From Planosporangium thailandense (GTDB lineage: Bacteria > Actinomycetota > Actinomycetes > Mycobacteriales > Micromonosporaceae): 64,000 nt of DNA. Shown piece by piece: positions 60,554 to 64,000 of the stretch (within the stretch, counting starts at the first letter, position 1; each line of letters begins with the position of its first letter). A program made the translations under genes and the position numbers. The stretch lies in contig NZ_JAATVY010000003.1 in assembly GCF_011947195.1 (NCBI RefSeq), forward strand, positions 372,001 to 436,000, read 5' to 3'. The notes under the pieces were generated by a model that was not told where the DNA came from, did not search any database, and saw nothing but the letters and a program-made list of their open reading frames with translations.

Positions 60554-61870
60554 TCAGTCGGCCGTGAAACCGGGAAGCCACTCCTCGACGATCTCCCGGT
60601 ATCCGGCCCGCGCCTCCAGCTGGCACAGCACGCCGATCGAGCCGAGCGTGACCCGGTGCACCAGCAGGTAGGACGGCGGGAGGTTGAGGTTTCGCCCGAG
60701 CTGGTACGCCGGGCTGCGCGGGTTGGCCAGCCGGGTCGCCTCCGCCCGCAGCCACGCCCGGCTGAAGCGGAAGTCGTCGCTCGCGATGGGCTCGAGGATC
60801 GGCAGGAGGTAGTCGAGCACGGCCTGCGCGTCGATCTCGAGGTCGGGCTTGACGAAGCCCTCCTCCCGCAGACCCGCCAGTACGCCGTCGGCGTCGCCGT
60901 CGAGCGCGAGCCGGGTCAGCCGCCCGATCTGCTCGAGCATCCCGGCCGGTACGCGGGCGACGGCACCGAAGTCGAGCACGGCGAGCCGGCCGTCGGCGAG
61001 CATCCGGAAGTTGCCCGGGTGCGGATCGGCGTGCAGCAGCCCGTCGGTCATGTGCGGCGCTGAGAAGTGGAGCACCGCCATGCGCTCACCGGCGGCGTCC
61101 CGTTCGGCCTCGGTGCCGGAGGCGATCACGGCCGACAGGGGGGTGCCGTCGACCCACTCGGTGACCAGCACCCGCGGTGAGGTGGCCACGACCGACGGCA
61201 CGTAAATCATGTCGTCCTCGGCGTAGCCGTGCGCGAACTCCTCCTGCGCGGAGGCTTCGAGCTCGTAGTCCAGCTCCTCGACGATACGCGCCTTCAGCTC
61301 GGCGACCAGCGGTTTCACGTCCAGGCCGGGCTGGAGGACGCGGAACAGGCTGGCCAGCCGGCTGAGCTGGTTGAGGTCGGAGACGAGGGCGTCGCCGGCC
61401 CCCGGGTACTGCACCTTCACCGCGACCTCGCGCCCGTCGGCCCACACCGCACGGTGTACCTGGCCGATGCTCGCCGCCGCGGACGGCTTGTCGTCGAACT
61501 CGCGGAAGCGCTCCCGCCAGTCGGCGCCCAGCGAGGACGCGATGACCTTGTGGACGCTCGCGGCGGGCAGCGGGGGCGCGGCCTCCTGGAGCTTGGTGAG
61601 CGCGGCCCGGTAGGGGCCGGCCAGCTCTTCGGGGAGGGCCGCCTCGAACACCGACAGCGCCTGGCCGAACTTCATGGCGCCGCCCTTGAGCTGGCCGAGC
61701 ACGCTGAACAGGTGCTCGGCGGTGCGCTGCTGCACCTCGGCGGAGACGACGTCGGCGGCGATCCCGGTGACGCGCTTGCCGAGGCCGAGCGCGGCCCGAC
61801 CGGCGAACCCGATCGGGAGGGAGGCCAACTTTGCCGACCGGCTGACGGCGCGGCGAGGGATGTCGGTCAT
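60554..61870 (-). CDS. ABC1/UbiB-family atypical kinase
   Basis: 438 residues. UbiB-family motifs are the 'LKGGAMKFGQALSVFEAALP' KxGQ motif, the Ala-rich loop 'SAAASIGQVHRAVWADG', the 'EVAVKVQYPG' lysine, 'HADPHPGNFRMLADGRLAVL' and the metal-binding 'LDFGA'. These protein kinase-like ATPases act in ubiquinone/menaquinone or lipid metabolism, and the Rv3197 homologue has been linked to antibiotic tolerance. ATG 61870 is accepted. The ThiF-like gene lies 4 nt upstream on the same strand. Confidence 0.92.
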   Translation of the reverse strand: MTDIPRRAVSRSAKLASLPIGFAGRAALGLGKRVTGIAADVVSAEVQQRTAEHLFSVLGQLKGGAMKFGQALSVFEAALPEELAGPYRAALTKLQEAAPPLPAASVHKVIASSLGADWRERFREFDDKPSAAASIGQVHRAVWADGREVAVKVQYPGAGDALVSDLNQLSRLASLFRVLQPGLDVKPLVAELKARIVEELDYELEASAQEEFAHGYAEDDMIYVPSVVATSPRVLVTEWVDGTPLSAVIASGTEAERDAAGERMAVLHFSAPHMTDGLLHADPHPGNFRMLADGRLAVLDFGAVARVPAGMLEQIGRLTRLALDGDADGVLAGLREEGFVKPDLEIDAQAVLDYLLPILEPIASDDFRFSRAWLRAEATRLANPRSPAYQLGRNLNLPPSYLLVHRVTLGSIGVLCQLEARAGYREIVEEWLPGFTAD

Positions 61871-61874
61871 TGCG

Positions 61875-62978
61875 TCAATTCTTACCTGGTCTTAGCAACG
61901 ATCGGCGAGTTCGTCGGCAATCACATCGGGGGTGAGGTTGCCAACTGCGCCGTCTTTCGCCGCAGCCGCCGTCGAGCTCGATGGTAGCGCCCCTGGTCCG
62001 CGGCGAGCCCCCGTCGAGATACGCGAGCACCTCGGCCACGGCGTACCCGACACCCAGCAGGGTCGTGGTCGCCGCGCAGGCCTGGCTGGGCGGTGGCGCG
62101 GTGGCCAGCTGCGCCGCGAGCACCTCCCAGGCCGGGTCGCGGTCGCCGCGGTGCAGGTCGAGGCAGGCCAGGCAGGGCGAGCCCGCGGGCGGGACGAACG
62201 GACCGACGACCACGGCCGCGTCCCGTACCGCGACCGCGAGGTGCGGCAGGCGCCGTCTCGCGTACGCCCTGGCCGTCAGCGCCGCCGGGGTGGGGTCGGC
62301 GCCGACGCGTACCGCGAACGTCGCCTCGTCGGGTCGTAGCGGGGTCACGACGACGCCCGGGGCGGCCCGGGTGACCAGCTCCGGCACCGCCTCGGCCGCG
62401 GGCCGGCCGACGTCGGCGGCCGACAGCCCGCCCGGCGCCACGTCGTCGCTGGCGACCGGGCCGGAGACCCGGGTGGCGACGTGACCCACCCCGGCGGCGG
62501 CGAGCGTCGCGGCGATCGGGGCCGCCAATCGTGCCTGACCGGTGACGAGAACCCGCGCGGCGGAGCGCCGGCGCAGCAGTTGGGCGGGGGTACGCGGCGC
62601 CGCGGAGGCAGCGGCGATGGCGGCGCTCCCGGCGGGCGGGAGCTGCCGGGTCGCGAGCGCGGCGGCCTCCCCGGCGAGTCGGCGGCGCTGCGCGTGCGGC
62701 AGGCCCCGCGGTACGAGGGCCTGCGCGCTGATGAGCACGCCGGCCTGGCGCAGTGCGGTGAGCACGCCGGCCACCTGGTCGGCGGAGATGCCCAGGGCGG
62801 CGGCTTCGGCGGTGACGGCCCGTTCGGTACGGGTGCCGTCGAGCAGGCCGAGGATGCGGGCCGAGACGGGCTGGGTGAACTCCACGATCACCGCCCGGTC
62901 GGGATCGGTGCCGAGCTGGAGCGTGGTGCGGTCGCGCCACAGGGGGCGCAGGTGTGGCAGCAGGGTCGGTCGGTCCAT
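61875..62978 (-). CDS. ThiF/E1-like protein of the Rv3196 type
   Basis: 367 residues. An N-terminal winged-helix-like region ('LLDGTRTERAVTAEAAALGI') precedes a Rossmann-like ThiF/E1 core whose glycine motif is degraded ('RVLVTGQARLAAPIAATLAA'). Zinc-type cysteines are visible in 'CLACLDLHRGDRDPAW' and near the end in 'RCDCRR'. Relatives include cyclodehydratase/peptide-binding partners of RiPP enzymes and the actinobacterial gene next to ABC1 kinase. Without a complete ATP loop it may bind but not adenylate. ATG 62978; longer frame to 63044 runs into DnaA-like boxes. Confidence 0.75.
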   Translation of the reverse strand: MDRPTLLPHLRPLWRDRTTLQLGTDPDRAVIVEFTQPVSARILGLLDGTRTERAVTAEAAALGISADQVAGVLTALRQAGVLISAQALVPRGLPHAQRRRLAGEAAALATRQLPPAGSAAIAAASAAPRTPAQLLRRRSAARVLVTGQARLAAPIAATLAAAGVGHVATRVSGPVASDDVAPGGLSAADVGRPAAEAVPELVTRAAPGVVVTPLRPDEATFAVRVGADPTPAALTARAYARRRLPHLAVAVRDAAVVVGPFVPPAGSPCLACLDLHRGDRDPAWEVLAAQLATAPPPSQACAATTTLLGVGYAVAEVLAYLDGGSPRTRGATIELDGGCGERRRSWQPHPRCDCRRTRRSLLRPGKN

Positions 62979-63018
62979 ACCGCCAGACCATGCTCGTGCG
63001 AGCGCTGTGCCGCTCCGG

Positions 63019-63080
63019 TTGTCCACAGCCAGGGGTGTGGACAACCGCTAATCCACAGCGGTACACCGGGGTTGTTCACA
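63019..63080. promoter_or_regulatory. Cluster of four DnaA-box-like 9-mers
   Basis: TTGTCCACA (63019-63027), TGTGGACAA (63036-63044, same box reversed), TAATCCACA (63049-63057, one mismatch) and TTGTTCACA (63072-63080, one mismatch) lie in 62 bp upstream of the ThiF-like gene. They match the actinobacterial box TTGTCCACA and the general TTATNCACA. Role unknown; it is not next to dnaA or dnaN. Confidence 0.5.
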
Positions 63081-63230
63081 CGGGGTGTGCCGAAGTGTCA
63101 GCTATTTGTCGCCGGCCAGGCGTCGCCGGCTATGTGTCACCGGCCGGGCTGGCGGCCGGTCCGGCCCACCGCGCGGGTGGTCCGGGCCGGCCGTAGCTCC
63201 GGTCGGCTGTCCGGGGTGTGGACGTTGCGA

Positions 63231-63383
63231 TCAGGCCTTGCCCAGGATCCGGTTGACGGTCGTACCGCAGACCGGGCAGGTGCCCTTCGCCATCCTCATG
63301 CCGGACTTGGATACGGCGACCTCGCCCTGGAAGTCACGCTTTTCCTTGCACTTGACGCAGTAGCCGTTGTAGGTCTCGGCCAC
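63231..63383 (-). CDS. DUF5679-like small zinc-ribbon protein
   Basis: 50 residues with CVKC near residue 8 and CPVC near residue 40 ('YCVKCKEKRDFQGEVAVSKS', 'GTCPVCGTTVNRILGKA'), a single zinc ribbon. GTG 63383 has GAGGAGG 5-6 nt upstream, which decides the start; the frame continues to 63728 without signals. Similar DUF5679 proteins occur in phages and actinomycetes. Function unknown. The 150 nt between it and the ThiF-like gene hold part of the DnaA-like cluster and nothing else seen. Confidence 0.75.
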   Translation of the reverse strand: MAETYNGYCVKCKEKRDFQGEVAVSKSGMRMAKGTCPVCGTTVNRILGKA

Positions 63384-63598
63384 GGTTGCCCTCCTCATGG
63401 TTCCCGCCGGCACGGGTTTCGCCGGCGGCTTGATCAGCCGGCCCGCCCTCCCCGGGTGGTACGGCGGTCCTGCTCTCCCCGTCGGTGAAGACAGGGGGCA
63501 GCAGTACCACGGTGACACGAGGTGCGAACCGACCACGTGAGTCTGCCTTGTCTGAGTCCCGCAAAAAGTCTGGTTATGCGAGACACGCCGACTAATTG
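63384..63598. other. Non-coding stretch upstream of the DUF5679 gene
   Basis: No convincing gene is seen in 63384-63804. The first part is GC-rich and holds the DUF5679 promoter region; the second part (63599-63653) carries DnaA-like boxes; the end (63768-63798) is the promoter of the M48-type gene (TTGCGC, 19-bp spacer, TAGCGT). Open frames here are short and lack ribosome sites. Confidence 0.6.
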
Positions 63599-63653
63599 TT
63601 GTCCACAGGTTGTGGATAACTCTGTGGGTGATGGTGTGGGTACCGGTGGATAA
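63599..63653. promoter_or_regulatory. Second cluster of three DnaA-box-like 9-mers
   Basis: TTGTCCACA (63599-63607), TGTGGATAA (63611-63619, a perfect TTATCCACA reversed) and GGTGGATAA (63645-63653, one mismatch). The first two are divergently arranged 3 bp apart, a common DnaA pair. It lies 580 bp from the first cluster. Confidence 0.5.
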
Positions 63654-63804
63654 CGAGTGACGCGCCGGTGGATTCAGGGTGATCCGTCGGCGAGTCGCTC
63701 TCCAGGAATCTTTCCGACGAGATACCACGAATCATCTTCATCCGGGCGGGTGACAGAGAATTGACTCTTGCGCCCCATGGGCGGCTGCCGGCTAGCGTGC
63801 CCAC

Positions 63805-64000
63805 GTGGGCAGTACCCCGGGGTTACGCAGGACCGGCGTGCGCAAGCCGGTCGTCGAGGTGCGACGCAGCCAGCGCCGCCGGCGGACCGTGTCCGCGTAC
63901 CGGGACGGCGAGCGCGTGGTTGTACTGATCCCCGCCCGGTTCTCCCGCGCCGAGGAGCGCGAATGGGTGGACCGGATGCTCGCGCGGCTCGACGCCCGCG
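63805..64000 (+). CDS. M48/YgjP-like metallopeptidase, N-terminal part
   Basis: The window ends inside this gene. The visible 65 residues begin 'VGSTPGLRRTGVRKPVVEVR' and include 'RRSQRRRRTVSAYRDGERVV' and 'VLIPARFSRAEEREWVDRML', the start of the YgjP/DUF45 metallopeptidase family (the HExxH motif should lie further downstream). GTG 63805 is 6 nt after TAGCGT (63793-63798), so leaderless. Position next to the ThiF/ABC1 genes matches Rv3195-type order. Confidence 0.75.
   Translation, partial: MGSTPGLRRTGVRKPVVEVRRSQRRRRTVSAYRDGERVVVLIPARFSRAEEREWVDRMLARLDAR

Noticed and set aside
60554-62978. RiPP/thiopeptide biosynthetic cluster (ThiF-like gene with kinase; TldD/TldE and an ABC exporter elsewhere)
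   Set aside because: No precursor peptide or YcaO gene is near; TldD/TldE and the exporter lie 30-45 kb away, and the ThiF-like/ABC1 pair is core gene order in actinobacteria.
63019-63653. Chromosomal replication origin
   Set aside because: DnaA-like boxes are present, but there is no dnaA, dnaN, rpmH or recF and no AT-rich unwinding region.

Overview
The window is chromosomal DNA of a high-GC actinomycete. The evidence is a mycothiol biosynthesis gene (mshB) plus a mycoredoxin, a WhiB7 regulator, AdnAB helicase-nucleases, UvrD2, an actinobacterial DapD, frequent GTG starts and many leaderless promoters. Gene order and protein style suggest Micromonosporaceae (Micromonospora, Actinoplanes or Dactylosporangium type); that family assignment is inference.

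Three blocks match conserved actinobacterial gene order, judged from memory of the Mycobacterium tuberculosis map. Block 1 (about 1.4-19.2 kb) carries glpX, a DUF4245 protein, xseB, xseA, ispH and ychF. RmuC, an archaeal-type valyl-tRNA synthetase, a heterodimeric ABC exporter and an Ada/AlkA-Ogt alkylation-repair operon are interleaved. Block 2 (34.3-44.6 kb) is mshB, fdxA, dapC, tyrA, dapD, dapE and two LOG-family genes: mycothiol, lysine/cell-wall and tyrosine supply. Block 3 (44.7-64 kb) is adnA, adnB, two M16 peptidase subunits, nudC, mrx1, uvrD2, whiB7, an ABC1 kinase, a ThiF-like protein and an M48-type metallopeptidase.

Between blocks 1 and 2 lies an accessory stretch of small single-gene units (19.3-24.7 kb): membrane proteins, an F420-type reductase, a GNAT, a hydrolase, an HD protein, a divergent pterin dehydratase, a Nudix protein and DUF1990. 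It is followed by an Sdh1-type succinate dehydrogenase operon (24.75-28.55 kb), a TldD/TldE pair, a canonical pterin dehydratase and a DPP-IV-like peptidase.

The most interesting non-coding features are these. (1) A family of intergenic palindromes (three sequence types, seven copies) hugs gene ends; their arms differ between copies yet stay self-complementary. (2) The whiB7 leader has a recognisable WhiB7-type promoter, a 96-codon upstream ORF and two overlapping RNA hairpins that form a ribosome-controlled attenuator. (3) Two clusters of DnaA-box-like 9-mers lie near 63 kb. (4) Two 17-bp direct repeats lie upstream of the sdh operon. (5) Many genes start 6-8 nt after a TANNNT hexamer, meaning leaderless mRNAs. 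Notable protein oddities are a Cys replacing the catalytic Asp in the AdnB nuclease motif, a NudC without zinc cysteines, and a probable CTG start for dapC. No tRNA, rRNA, CRISPR array, insertion sequence or prophage was seen.
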